Positions 51,938 to 59,869 of a stretch of 64,000 nucleotides of DNA are shown here, piece after piece. Source of the stretch: Algoriphagus lacus (GTDB lineage: Bacteria > Bacteroidota > Bacteroidia > Cytophagales > Cyclobacteriaceae). A model generated the notes under the pieces. That model was given only the letters and a program-made list of their open reading frames with translations. It searched no databases and was not told where the DNA came from. The stretch spans positions 248,001-312,000 of the forward strand of contig NZ_QXML01000001.1 in NCBI RefSeq assembly GCF_003583985.1, in the 5' to 3' direction. A program made the position numbers and the translations under genes. How positions within the stretch are numbered: position 1 is the first letter of the stretch; every line of letters begins with the position of its first letter.

Positions 51938-54343
51938 TCAATTCCTAAGCGGCTTACCTTTGAAGAGAATACTGTGAATTCGCTCCAGGGTCTTTTTCTC
52001 ACCTGTCAAACTGAGAAACGCTTCACGCTCCAGGTCCAATAAGTATTGCTCAGACACTTCTGTTGGAGAAGACAAATCTCCACCTGACATCACCCAAGCC
52101 AGTTTTCTGGCAATTTTTGCATCGTGGTCGGAAATATATGCCCCGTATTGCATGCCCGTAATCCCTGCTTCAAACAAGGCCAAAGAGGTTTTGCCTAATA
52201 CTTTGATATTATTCTGTTGTATCGGTTGAGTATATCCAGCTGCACTCAAGGCTAAAACTTTAGACTTCGCGTCCGCAAGCTGCCGCTTTCTGTTCAGAGA
52301 AATACCGTCCTTGGACCTTAAGTAGCCGAGACCTCTGGCTTCCTCTGCTGAGGTGGAAACCTTTGCTGTAGCGATATTCATGAAATATTCCTGAAGCTGA
52401 TTGAGCTCCACATCCCCGTTGATGATCCCGTTGGAAAATCTCAGCGTCATTTCCTTGGTGCCTCCTCCTGCAGGAATTAATCCTACTCCGACTTCCACCA
52501 ATCCCATATACAGTTCCGCATGGGCTTGAATGTGATCGGAATGAAGTGAAAGTTCACAACCCCCACCCAGAGCCATATTGTGTGGAGCGACCACCACCGG
52601 AATGGAAGAAAATCGCGCTCGCATCATTGTGTTTTGGAACTGGGCAATCATCAGATTGATCTCATCAAAGTCCTGATCTCCGGCAAACATGAACAACATG
52701 GCCAAATTGGCACCCGCTGAGAAATTGCCGCCTTCGTTTCCGATGACCAAACCTTTGTATGATTTTTCTGCCATTCCGATAGCAGTATTGATACCTTCGA
52801 TGACTTCGGCACCCATGGAGTTCATTTTGGTGTGGAATTCCAGTCCAATCACCTCATCACCCAAGTCATACACTGTTGATCCCGCATTTCCCCATACTTT
52901 TTTCCCTGCAGATTTAAGGGTGTCGAGAATGATAAAATCTTTGGTTCCAGGGATTTCTTTGAAGGATTTGCTCGGAATGTCGTAGTATAATTTCTTACCA
53001 CCATCCACTTTATAAAATGCCTCATGCCCAGCAGCGAGCATCTCATGAACCCATGGAGCAGCTTTTTCACCGGCAGCTTCCATCTTGGCGAGGGTTTCTT
53101 TGACTCCCAAAATATCCCAAGTCTCAAACGGACCTAACTCCCAACCGAACCCAGCGCAGACCGCCTGATCAATGCGGTAGAGCTCATCCGAAATTTCCGG
53201 AATGCGGTTGGAGCAATATTTGAAAAGATCATAGAAAGAAGTTCGATAAAATTCACCTGCCCGATCCTCAAAATTGACCAGGAATTTGATCCGCTTTTTG
53301 AGGTCTTCGATTTCTTTGGAAGCCTCTAGGGCCTTGAATTTTGGCTTTTCTGCCTCCTTGTATTCAAAGGTTTTCAGATCTAGTTCTTTCAGTTCCTTGC
53401 TACCATCCTTGTGGCGGATCATTTTGAAATAACCCTGTCCAGTCTTGTCCCCAAACCATTTGTTGTTGTAAAGTACCTCGACGATTTTCGGAAGTTGAAA
53501 CTTATCACGGGACTCGTCGTGAGGAAGTGCTTTGTAAAGATTGTTGGCTACATTGACTGTAGTATCCAAACCGACCACATCCATCGTACGGAAGGTTGCC
53601 GACTTTGCACGACCGATCACCGGTCCTGTCAACTTATCCACTTCAGACACGCTGAATCCCATTTTTTCGATTGCATGCATTCCCGAAATGATAGCATAAA
53701 CCCCAATTCGATTAGCGATAAATGCTGGCGTGTCTTTGCATAAAACGGTCTCTTTACCCAAGAATCGGTCACCGTATTCCATCAGAAAATCGATGATTTC
53801 GGGATTGGTTTTTGGACCGGGAATGATTTCAAGAAGTTTCAGATACCGTGGAGGATTGAAAAAGTGCGTTCCTGCAAAATTGGCCTGAAAGTCCTCACTT
53901 CTCCCTGCACACATCAGGTGCATAGGAATACCGGAAGTATTTGAAGTGATCAGACTACCTGGTTTTCTGAACTTTTCTACCTTTTCAAAAAGCTGCTGCT
54001 TGATATCCAAGCGTTCCACCACTACTTCGATTACCCAATCATAATCCTTGATTTTTGGTAAGTCATCGTCAAAATTCCCTGTGGTAATACGACCCGCAAA
54101 AGATTTATCATAAATCGCAGAGGGATTTGACTTGAGTGTATTTTGCAAAGCAGTGTTCACAATCCGATTTCGGACAATAGGATGTTCTTTGGTCATGCCC
54201 TTTTTCAGCTCTTCTTCAGTGAGCTCAAAGGGAACAATGTCCAATAAAAGTACCTGCACACCGATATTGGCGAAATGACAGGCAATACGCGATCCCATCA
54301 CTCCCGAACCTAAGACGGCAACTTTTTTAATGGTTCTGTTCAT
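51938..54343 (-). CDS. fadN: 3-Hydroxyacyl-CoA dehydrogenase/enoyl-CoA hydratase fusion (FadN-type)
   Basis: An 801-residue bifunctional beta-oxidation enzyme. The NAD-binding 3-hydroxyacyl-CoA dehydrogenase half comes first: GSGVMG near residue 12, SNTSGIPMHLM, GTHFFNPPRYLKLLEIIPG and a second dehydrogenase C-terminal domain to about residue 430. The crotonase/enoyl-CoA hydratase domain follows from about residue 490 to 700 (GNEGGNFSAGANLAML and ALGGGCELSLHSD with the G-x-E/P-type glutamates of the active site, GLVEVGVGLIPAGGGT). This domain order is the reverse of E. coli FadB and matches Bacillus FadN (about 789). It follows the MarR gene by 45 bases and precedes fadA, so it is probably in one operon. 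Confidence 0.93.
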   Translation of the reverse strand: MNRTIKKVAVLGSGVMGSRIACHFANIGVQVLLLDIVPFELTEEELKKGMTKEHPIVRNRIVNTALQNTLKSNPSAIYDKSFAGRITTGNFDDDLPKIKDYDWVIEVVVERLDIKQQLFEKVEKFRKPGSLITSNTSGIPMHLMCAGRSEDFQANFAGTHFFNPPRYLKLLEIIPGPKTNPEIIDFLMEYGDRFLGKETVLCKDTPAFIANRIGVYAIISGMHAIEKMGFSVSEVDKLTGPVIGRAKSATFRTMDVVGLDTTVNVANNLYKALPHDESRDKFQLPKIVEVLYNNKWFGDKTGQGYFKMIRHKDGSKELKELDLKTFEYKEAEKPKFKALEASKEIEDLKKRIKFLVNFEDRAGEFYRTSFYDLFKYCSNRIPEISDELYRIDQAVCAGFGWELGPFETWDILGVKETLAKMEAAGEKAAPWVHEMLAAGHEAFYKVDGGKKLYYDIPSKSFKEIPGTKDFIILDTLKSAGKKVWGNAGSTVYDLGDEVIGLEFHTKMNSMGAEVIEGINTAIGMAEKSYKGLVIGNEGGNFSAGANLAMLFMFAGDQDFDEINLMIAQFQNTMMRARFSSIPVVVAPHNMALGGGCELSLHSDHIQAHAELYMGLVEVGVGLIPAGGGTKEMTLRFSNGIINGDVELNQLQEYFMNIATAKVSTSAEEARGLGYLRSKDGISLNRKRQLADAKSKVLALSAAGYTQPIQQNNIKVLGKTSLALFEAGITGMQYGAYISDHDAKIARKLAWVMSGGDLSSPTEVSEQYLLDLEREAFLSLTGEKKTLERIHSILFKGKPLRN

Positions 54344-54388
54344 TTTTTTGGGTTTTTGGTAGTCTATATCCGTTTTACGGGATTTGGT

Positions 54389-54859
54389 TTATAATTCAAA
54401 TATGGGCTTGTTGACTTCACTTCCGTTGACCTGTTCTATGACCATCTGGATTTTTTCAAACACTCCAAAAAAGGTATCTAGCTCTTGTTCACTGACTACT
54501 TCGCGGACTTGTTCGTTGAACTCCATGATCGTTTTGATGGATCGTTCCTTTTTTTCTTTTCCTTCTTCAGTGAGAAAAATCCGAACAGATCGTTTGTCCA
54601 AAGGGTCTGCTTTTTTGAAAATAAGTCCTTTTTCCTCCATGGTTTTCAGCATTCGGGTCAGACTTCGGGTTTCCAATCCAATCAGAGGTGCAATTTTGGT
54701 AGCTGGAGTTCCTTCCTTGGAATTGATATTGATCAGGACAAATCCGATCGCTGTGGTAAACCCTTCCTCTGCAGCCTGTTGGTTATACATCCGTGATATG
54801 GCATGCCAGGCACTTTTGATGTGATAGTCTACGGTCTCTTCTCTTTTCATGGCACTCAT
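54389..54859 (-). CDS. MarR-family transcriptional regulator
   Basis: A 156-residue MarR protein; an ATG three codons later (54850) is an alternative start. The winged helix-turn-helix is ATKIAPLIGLETRSLTRMLKTMEEKGLIFKKADPLDKRSVRIFLTEEGKEK (about residues 58-108; shown in part as the DKRSVRIFLT wing). It probably binds the two palindromes at 54897-54937, directly upstream of its own start, and so represses itself and the downstream fadN-fadA-fadE genes; fatty acyl-CoA as the ligand is a guess from context. It is separated from the fadN start by 45 bases. Confidence 0.92.
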   Translation of the reverse strand: MSAMKREETVDYHIKSAWHAISRMYNQQAAEEGFTTAIGFVLININSKEGTPATKIAPLIGLETRSLTRMLKTMEEKGLIFKKADPLDKRSVRIFLTEEGKEKKERSIKTIMEFNEQVREVVSEQELDTFFGVFEKIQMVIEQVNGSEVNKPIFEL

Positions 54860-54896
54860 AAGCTGAATTAGGGGAGTTCTAAGTTAGAAAAAATTT

Positions 54897-54910
54897 GTAT
54901 GCATGCATAC
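54897..54910. promoter_or_regulatory. Palindromic operator candidate 1 for the MarR regulator
   Basis: GTATGCATGCATAC is a perfect 14-base palindrome, 38 bases upstream of the MarR start. Together with the second copy its centre lies 29 bases away, near three helical turns. Confidence 0.6.
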
Positions 54911-54927
54911 TATTTTCAAAAAAAGTT

Positions 54928-54937
54928 ATGCATGCAT
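54928..54937. promoter_or_regulatory. Palindromic operator candidate 2 for the MarR regulator
   Basis: ATGCATGCAT is a perfect 10-base palindrome with the same core as the first site. A TTTTTTTG run lies between the two sites (54913-54920 in minus-strand sense) and could be a -33 element, which would place site 1 between the -33 and -7 elements, a usual repressor position. Confidence 0.55.
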
Positions 54938-55074
54938 CACAAATTAAAACTTGCATTTCTACCAATTAAAAGAATTATCGTTGTTAAATGGAATAACAAA
55001 TCTATTTAAACAGAATAAAATCTTTGAATAATTGAAATCTCCAAAAATAATTTTGAGGTTATTTTTTTATTAAT

Positions 55075-55102
55075 CAAAAAAAATCAGGCAGTTACGCCTG
55101 AT
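55075..55102 (-). terminator. Intrinsic terminator overlapping the end of the acyl-CoA ligase gene
   Basis: On the minus strand ATCAGGC and GCCTGAT form a 7-base perfect stem with a 6-base loop, followed by eight T. The TAA stop codon of the ligase gene (55092-55094) lies in the loop, so terminator and gene end coincide. Confidence 0.8.
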
Positions 55103-56840
55103 AGATTTCTTCGATTTCTTTCGAAAACTTTTGACTGATGACTTTTCGCTTCAATTTCATCGTGGGTGTCAGTTCACCAGAATCCACTCCCCAGGGTTTA
55201 TCCAAAAGTTTAAAACGCTTGATCTGTTCCCATTTTCCGAAGTATTTGTTCAATCCATCAATTTCAGACTGGTACTTTTCCAAAATTTCCGGTCTTGCAA
55301 TCATTTCTTTGTCTGTGCTGTAAGGGATATCCTTTCGCTTGCAGAATTCTCTTAATCCTTCAAAACTTGGGACAATCAGGGCAGCCGGGTAATTTCTCCC
55401 ATCTCCGACTACCATCAACTGTTCGATGAGTGTTGATTCCTTGAATTTGTTTTCCATAACCTGTGGAGCGATATATTTCCCCCCGGAGGTTTTGAACATC
55501 TCTTTTTTACGGTCGGTGATTTTGAGGTATTCTCCCTCGAACTCCCCAATATCTCCAGTGTGAAACCAGCCGTTTTTAAGTACCTCTGCGGTCATTTCAG
55601 GCTCTTTGTAATACCCTTGCATCACATTGGGTCCTTTGACCAAAATTTCGCCGTCCTCTGCGATTTTTACCTGCACGTCTTTTACCACCTTTCCCACATA
55701 CCCAATTCTGATATCCTCATAGGTTCCAATGGATGCCGAAACTACCGGAGATGTTTCGGTAAGACCATAGCCTTCGCAAACTTTGATGCCTGCCGCCCAA
55801 AATACCCTTGCAAGTCGGGGCTGCAACGCTGAAGCACCGGAATTGATCTGCATGACATTTCCACCCAAGGCCTCTCTCCATTTTGAAAAAATGAGCTTGT
55901 TGGCAAGTTTTAGCTGGAAATTGTACCAAGCTCCCATATTCTTGGCAGGATCATACTTGAGCCCCAAATTCAAAGCCCAGAAAAAGAGCTTTTTCTTAGT
56001 TCCTTCCAATTCATACCCTTTGGCAACAATTTTATCAAAGACTTTTTCCAAAAGCCTTGGCACGCTGTTAAATGAATGCGGTTGAACTTCTTTCAGATTT
56101 TCACCGATTTTTTCCATGCTTTCGGCGTAATAAATCTCATAGCCAAGATAGAGGTAACAAAATGAACCAGTCCGCTCATAGATATGACATAGCGGTAGAA
56201 AGCTCAGTACCTTTGAAGTTCCCGAAAGCGGTGTCATGATCGAGGCTACCGAAAGCAAATTGGACAGAACATTGGTGTGTGAGAGCATCACACCTTTTGG
56301 CCTTCCCGTAGTCCCTGATGTGTAGATAATGGTAAAAATATCAGAGGGATTTACTTGTTGTTTGCATTGATCCAGATCTGCCAAGTTGCCCGACATACCC
56401 TTTTCCTGTAAGGAAGTCCAATGTTCGACACCCTCCAAATGGTCAAAAGAATAGATTTTCCGATCACCAGCAACTTCAGCAGCTTTGTCATAAATGACCC
56501 GATCACCTACAAAAATGACTTTCACCTCTGCATGGTCAAAGATATAGGCATAATCATCGGAGGTGATGGTAGGATACATTGGAACTGAAATCGCACCGAT
56601 TTGCTGCAATGCTAAGTCCACAAAATTCCATTCTGGCCGATTTTCTGAGATAATTGCAACTTTATCGCCAGAGCCTAACCCTAAGTTTAAAAATGAAAGA
56701 CTTAAATTATCGACAATTTCTTTTAAGTCTCTTGAGGAATAAGTAACCCAGGTGCCATTTTCTTTTCTAGCCAAGGCTATTTTTTTATCATACTTCGAAA
56801 TTTGATATGGAATCAGATCAAAGAGTCGGGTGAGTTGCAT
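55092..56840 (-). CDS. Long-chain acyl-CoA ligase (AMP-forming)
   Basis: A 582-residue AMP-forming ligase that activates fatty acids with ATP and CoA. The ATP motif is YTSGTTGRPKGVMLSH (about residue 175); GYGLTETSP and TGDIGEFEGEYLKITDRKKEMFKTSGGKYIAPQ are the adenylation and hinge motifs, with the C-terminal lysine loop near VDSGELTPTMKLKRK. Length suits the bacterial long-chain class (FAA1-like). It starts the fatty-acid degradation block and lies 232 bases from the MarR gene, separated by its own terminator, so it is probably a separate unit. Chain-length preference is not deducible. Confidence 0.93.
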   Translation of the reverse strand: MQLTRLFDLIPYQISKYDKKIALARKENGTWVTYSSRDLKEIVDNLSLSFLNLGLGSGDKVAIISENRPEWNFVDLALQQIGAISVPMYPTITSDDYAYIFDHAEVKVIFVGDRVIYDKAAEVAGDRKIYSFDHLEGVEHWTSLQEKGMSGNLADLDQCKQQVNPSDIFTIIYTSGTTGRPKGVMLSHTNVLSNLLSVASIMTPLSGTSKVLSFLPLCHIYERTGSFCYLYLGYEIYYAESMEKIGENLKEVQPHSFNSVPRLLEKVFDKIVAKGYELEGTKKKLFFWALNLGLKYDPAKNMGAWYNFQLKLANKLIFSKWREALGGNVMQINSGASALQPRLARVFWAAGIKVCEGYGLTETSPVVSASIGTYEDIRIGYVGKVVKDVQVKIAEDGEILVKGPNVMQGYYKEPEMTAEVLKNGWFHTGDIGEFEGEYLKITDRKKEMFKTSGGKYIAPQVMENKFKESTLIEQLMVVGDGRNYPAALIVPSFEGLREFCKRKDIPYSTDKEMIARPEILEKYQSEIDGLNKYFGKWEQIKRFKLLDKPWGVDSGELTPTMKLKRKVISQKFSKEIEEIYQA

Positions 56841-57049
56841 GAGAGTTAGGTTGGGTTTATTTCGGCTAATATTACCAAAACCAAAATGGATTCACAAAAG
56901 CTATCCACACTATCCACCCTCTAATACTCTTATTAATTTATTTAAATAAAGAAATCTATTAAGGTTATTAGGAGTGTGGATTTGTGGACAAATGATCCTT
57001 TAAAAGTTGGCCACAGTAATTTGTCTGTATTCTTATATAGATTGACAAG

Positions 57050-57068
57050 TTATTAACTATTTATTAAC
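57050..57068 (+). repeat. Two TTATTAAC words 11 bases apart
   Basis: TTATTAAC occurs at 57050-57057 and 57061-57068, one helical turn apart, inside the most A+T-rich part of the candidate origin. Such phased A+T-rich repeats are what an unwinding element would look like. Confidence 0.5.
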
Positions 57069-57144
57069 CTATAATTAATTGATTTTCAATAGACTAGTTG
57101 ATTTTTTGAAATTTGGTGGATTAATCCGTTTTGGTTTGGTGTGG

Positions 57145-57184
57145 TTAAGTGAGCTGTGGAAATCTTTTAAGTGAGCTGTGGAAA
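57145..57184 (+). repeat. Pair of 18-base direct repeats with DnaA-box-like ends
   Basis: TTAAGTGAGCTGTGGAAA occurs at 57145-57162 and again at 57167-57184, start to start 22 bases, that is two helical turns. Each contains TGTGGAAA, the inverse of a DnaA-box-like TTTCCACA. Exact copies at this length are not expected by chance. Confidence 0.85.
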
Positions 57185-57289
57185 AGAATACGGTTTTCCC
57201 CAAAAATTTTTTTCTGAATTATGAAATTTAAAGACTTGTTTAAAATCAGATAGTTTCCCTTTTGTATTTGCCAAGTTATCGACGAGGTT

Positions 57290-58978
57290 TCAAGGTTTAT
57301 CCACAGTGGTTTCTGGGATTTTTTGCAAACCTGTTGAGGGTGTTGCTATTATATTTTGGTCTTCCAATGTCCATCCGCTGCGGATTATTAGGCCTTGTTC
57401 TTGTTCCTCATTGTAGAAGTAAAAGACTCGTTCCGCTAACTTTTTTTGTATGAAATTGGATGGATCCCAGCGTTTATTTCCATTTAAATCTTCAATAACT
57501 CGAACTTTGAAGGTCCCGGGTTCCAAGAGTTTGAAAGAGTATTTATTTGAGTTTTCGAGGAATTGTTCCTTTACTAATTCATTTTTTTCGTCAATTAATT
57601 GGACTATGAATGGAGGTTTTGCACCCAGAATATTTCCTGAAATTTCATCTGCAAGATTTTTTCGCTCCATCTTCCGGTAATTGGCCGATAGACTTTTTTC
57701 ATTGAATTGGTTTTCGATATCTTGAAATGTAGAATCAGACGCCTTAACTGTGAAGATTTCTTGGCTTAAGGAGTCGGGGATAGTCATTTGTATTTTCAAT
57801 AAATCCCGCTTAGAAGAATCTTGAAAAAACATCATTGACTCAGTAATTGGGATTCTAGAGGCAGTATCAAATGAAACAAAAAGGGAATCAGAATTTATGG
57901 ATTTGATTGGTTTGTTGAATTTGAGTTCCACTTCCAATTTCTGGAAGAAGTTTTTACCTGAGTTAGCAGTGACCTCCAGTTTTTCTGGTTTTCGATCTGA
58001 CTCAGGGAATTTTGCCCAGATTAATGAGTCTTTAGAAAAACCTACAGAGTCTTTAAGGCTTATTTGAAAGGGAATACTGTCACTTGTTGTACTTTTTGGA
58101 TAGATTCTTATTCGACTGTCTGAGGAAGTATAGAAATACTCTTTGCCGAGGTTATCGTTTTTGATGTTAGTTTCTATTGGTTCTCTATTGACTACGATAT
58201 CAAAGTTTTTTCCAAACGTAGCGCTCCTTAAAATTCTAATGGGCGTAATATCTGCTTTGGAAAGATTGAAGGTGACATTTTCAAGATTTGCGTCTAGATC
58301 TAATGTGTCCAGAATAAAATCATACTCTTCAGATTTTGATTCTGCTTTTAAGCTTCCATTGGCATCTTTCCATGCATAGGCCATGTATTGACCATTTTTT
58401 ATATTGGTCATTATGAAACTTCCTGTTGAGTCAACTTGACTTAAATAATAGGGTTGTGCTGTGAAAACATCTGTAGTGTCACCAACTGGGTAAATTCCGA
58501 CTAAGACATTTGTATAATCTACTTTTGAAGAAGGAAAATGAAAAAGTATTTTTCCTGAGAGGCTTATACTGTCGATTGCGTTTCCAGTCGAAAAAACCAA
58601 TTTGAGGTTTTCAGCAGGATTATCTTCAGAGATATCCACGACTGATTTTTGAAAGTCAAAAACGTAAGTTGTACTGTCCTCAAGTTTTTGGTTGAGTTTA
58701 ATGGTTACTATATTTTTTAATGCCGTAAACTCCACTTCATCCTTATTTATTCTGGGAGTAATTACGACGCCTTTTGATGGATTTTCGAGTTTTATGTATT
58801 CATCAAAAGTTAGTACAATCTGTTCTGGTTTGATGTTGAGACTCTCATTCTTTGGATTTGATTCTTGAAGAATTGGAGGATCTTCATCTCTAGGACCGCC
58901 TGTAGGGGTACTTTGCTTTGCACATGAAGCAAAAAGAAAAATGATAATACCTGTAATCAGGAATAGTGTCTTGCTCAC
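57290..58978 (-). CDS. Lipoprotein with SbsA-type Ig-like domain
   Basis: A 562-residue lipoprotein: the signal peptide ends in a lipobox (LFASCAK, C19). Residues about 30-125 form an Ig-like (SbsA-type) domain: RDEDPPILQESNPKNESLNIKPEQIVLTFDEYIKL in part, then NPSKGVVITPRI. The remainder is beta-rich and repetitive in style; a C-terminal region (DLNGNKRWDPSNF) resembles the D-N-G-N calcium-like/SdrD-type segment of these proteins. A conserved family in Bacteroidota of unknown function, on the outer membrane or facing the periplasm. It overlaps the methyltransferase gene by 4 bases (58975-58978), and its 3' end contains the exact DnaA-box sequence. Confidence 0.85.
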   Translation of the reverse strand: MSKTLFLITGIIIFLFASCAKQSTPTGGPRDEDPPILQESNPKNESLNIKPEQIVLTFDEYIKLENPSKGVVITPRINKDEVEFTALKNIVTIKLNQKLEDSTTYVFDFQKSVVDISEDNPAENLKLVFSTGNAIDSISLSGKILFHFPSSKVDYTNVLVGIYPVGDTTDVFTAQPYYLSQVDSTGSFIMTNIKNGQYMAYAWKDANGSLKAESKSEEYDFILDTLDLDANLENVTFNLSKADITPIRILRSATFGKNFDIVVNREPIETNIKNDNLGKEYFYTSSDSRIRIYPKSTTSDSIPFQISLKDSVGFSKDSLIWAKFPESDRKPEKLEVTANSGKNFFQKLEVELKFNKPIKSINSDSLFVSFDTASRIPITESMMFFQDSSKRDLLKIQMTIPDSLSQEIFTVKASDSTFQDIENQFNEKSLSANYRKMERKNLADEISGNILGAKPPFIVQLIDEKNELVKEQFLENSNKYSFKLLEPGTFKVRVIEDLNGNKRWDPSNFIQKKLAERVFYFYNEEQEQGLIIRSGWTLEDQNIIATPSTGLQKIPETTVDKP

Positions 58979-59868
58979 TTCTTTTGAAAGATGAAAATGT
59001 TGCTAGAAAATTGACCAGGTTTGTTTGCTGATCGGTTTGATTTTAATCCTTTGAAGAAACCATTCCAGTATCTTGAAATTAAGCTGGAACTTCTATCCAA
59101 GTAACCTTCAGATAAAAGTGAAACATAAAAACTATCAAATTTCATTGGTTTTACTTCTTTTAATTCAAGTTCAAATTCCTCCTTGAATTTTTCGATTGAA
59201 GATAAGTTGAAGTGATAAAGGTGTCTTGGTACATCCCATCCTGCCCAATACTTACCATAATTTTTGCCATCCCAGCTTTCGTGATTTGGGACAGCAATAA
59301 TTAAACAACCATTTGATTTTAAATGATTTATAATTTTTCTGGTTGATTTTCTTAGATCATGAATATGTTCTAAAACGTGGAAGAGTGTAATTACGTCGAA
59401 GGTTGAATCCTTTCCCAAGTCATCGATGCTTTCTCTGACTTTTCCTTCCAGTTTATAATTTGCTTGGTTCCTGGCTTTCTCGCTTGGTTCTATCCCCGTT
59501 ACTTTCCATCCTCTTTTTTTTGCCGCTTTTAATAGTTCTCCGGTACCGCAGCCATAGTCTAGTAGCTTTCCCTTTTTCTTTAGAGACTCAATGAATTTTA
59601 CTTTTTTGGTAATGCTATAGTTTCGGACTTTTTGGTAAATCCACTGGGTTAAATTCTTTGCTTTATCCTCGTGGGAAAAATATTCCGGAAAATTGTAATA
59701 GGGTCCAATATCCTCTTTTTTGGGTCTTGGGTTTGTAAATAGTAATTCACAATTCGAGCATTTACATAGGATAAAGGTTTCCCTGCTCACCGCAAAATCT
59801 GTTACCTCAGAGTGGTTAAGAAAAAGCCCACTTTTGCAAAGTGGGCATTTATTGAGACGTTCAAGCAT
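58975..59868 (-). CDS. Class I SAM-dependent methyltransferase with zinc ribbon
   Basis: A 297-residue protein with an N-terminal zinc-ribbon-like part (C8-x2-C11 and C37-x2-C40) and a methyltransferase fold: LLDYGCGTGELLKAAK (motif I), GIEPSEKA, and LFHVLEHIHDL. This is the same layout as the 22511 gene, in the family typical of glycan and ubiquinone-type methylation. It starts 2 bases after the mnmG stop and overlaps the lipoprotein gene by 4 bases, so it is translated as part of the mnmG unit. The substrate is unknown. Confidence 0.88.
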   Translation of the reverse strand: MLERLNKCPLCKSGLFLNHSEVTDFAVSRETFILCKCSNCELLFTNPRPKKEDIGPYYNFPEYFSHEDKAKNLTQWIYQKVRNYSITKKVKFIESLKKKGKLLDYGCGTGELLKAAKKRGWKVTGIEPSEKARNQANYKLEGKVRESIDDLGKDSTFDVITLFHVLEHIHDLRKSTRKIINHLKSNGCLIIAVPNHESWDGKNYGKYWAGWDVPRHLYHFNLSSIEKFKEEFELELKEVKPMKFDSFYVSLLSEGYLDRSSSLISRYWNGFFKGLKSNRSANKPGQFSSNIFIFQKK

Positions 59869-59869
59869 T

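Larger units (their letters stand above)
56841..57289. other. Candidate replication-origin region (DnaA-box cluster, A+T-rich)
   Basis: This 449-base gap has no gene. DnaA-box-like 9-mers: CTATCCACA 56901-56909 (one mismatch to TTATCCACA), the inverse of TTGTCCACA at 56983-56991 (one mismatch), TTTTCCACA inverse at 57177-57185 (matches TTWTNCACA), and an exact TTATCCACA at 57297-57305, just inside the next gene. Weaker copies lie at 56910, 56975, 57007 and 57155. The tract 57031-57110 is very A+T-rich and holds two TTATTAAC 11 bases apart. mnmG and two parS-like sites lie within 5 kb. An origin is the best explanation, but none of this is proof. Confidence 0.4.

Noticed and set aside
53670..53690. 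TGCATGCA inside fadN as a MarR operator
   Set aside because: It is a shorter palindrome within coding sequence, without a second copy or promoter.
57145..57184. CRISPR-like repeat pair
   Set aside because: Only two copies with a 4-base gap, no cas genes, and each copy carries a DnaA-box-like word.
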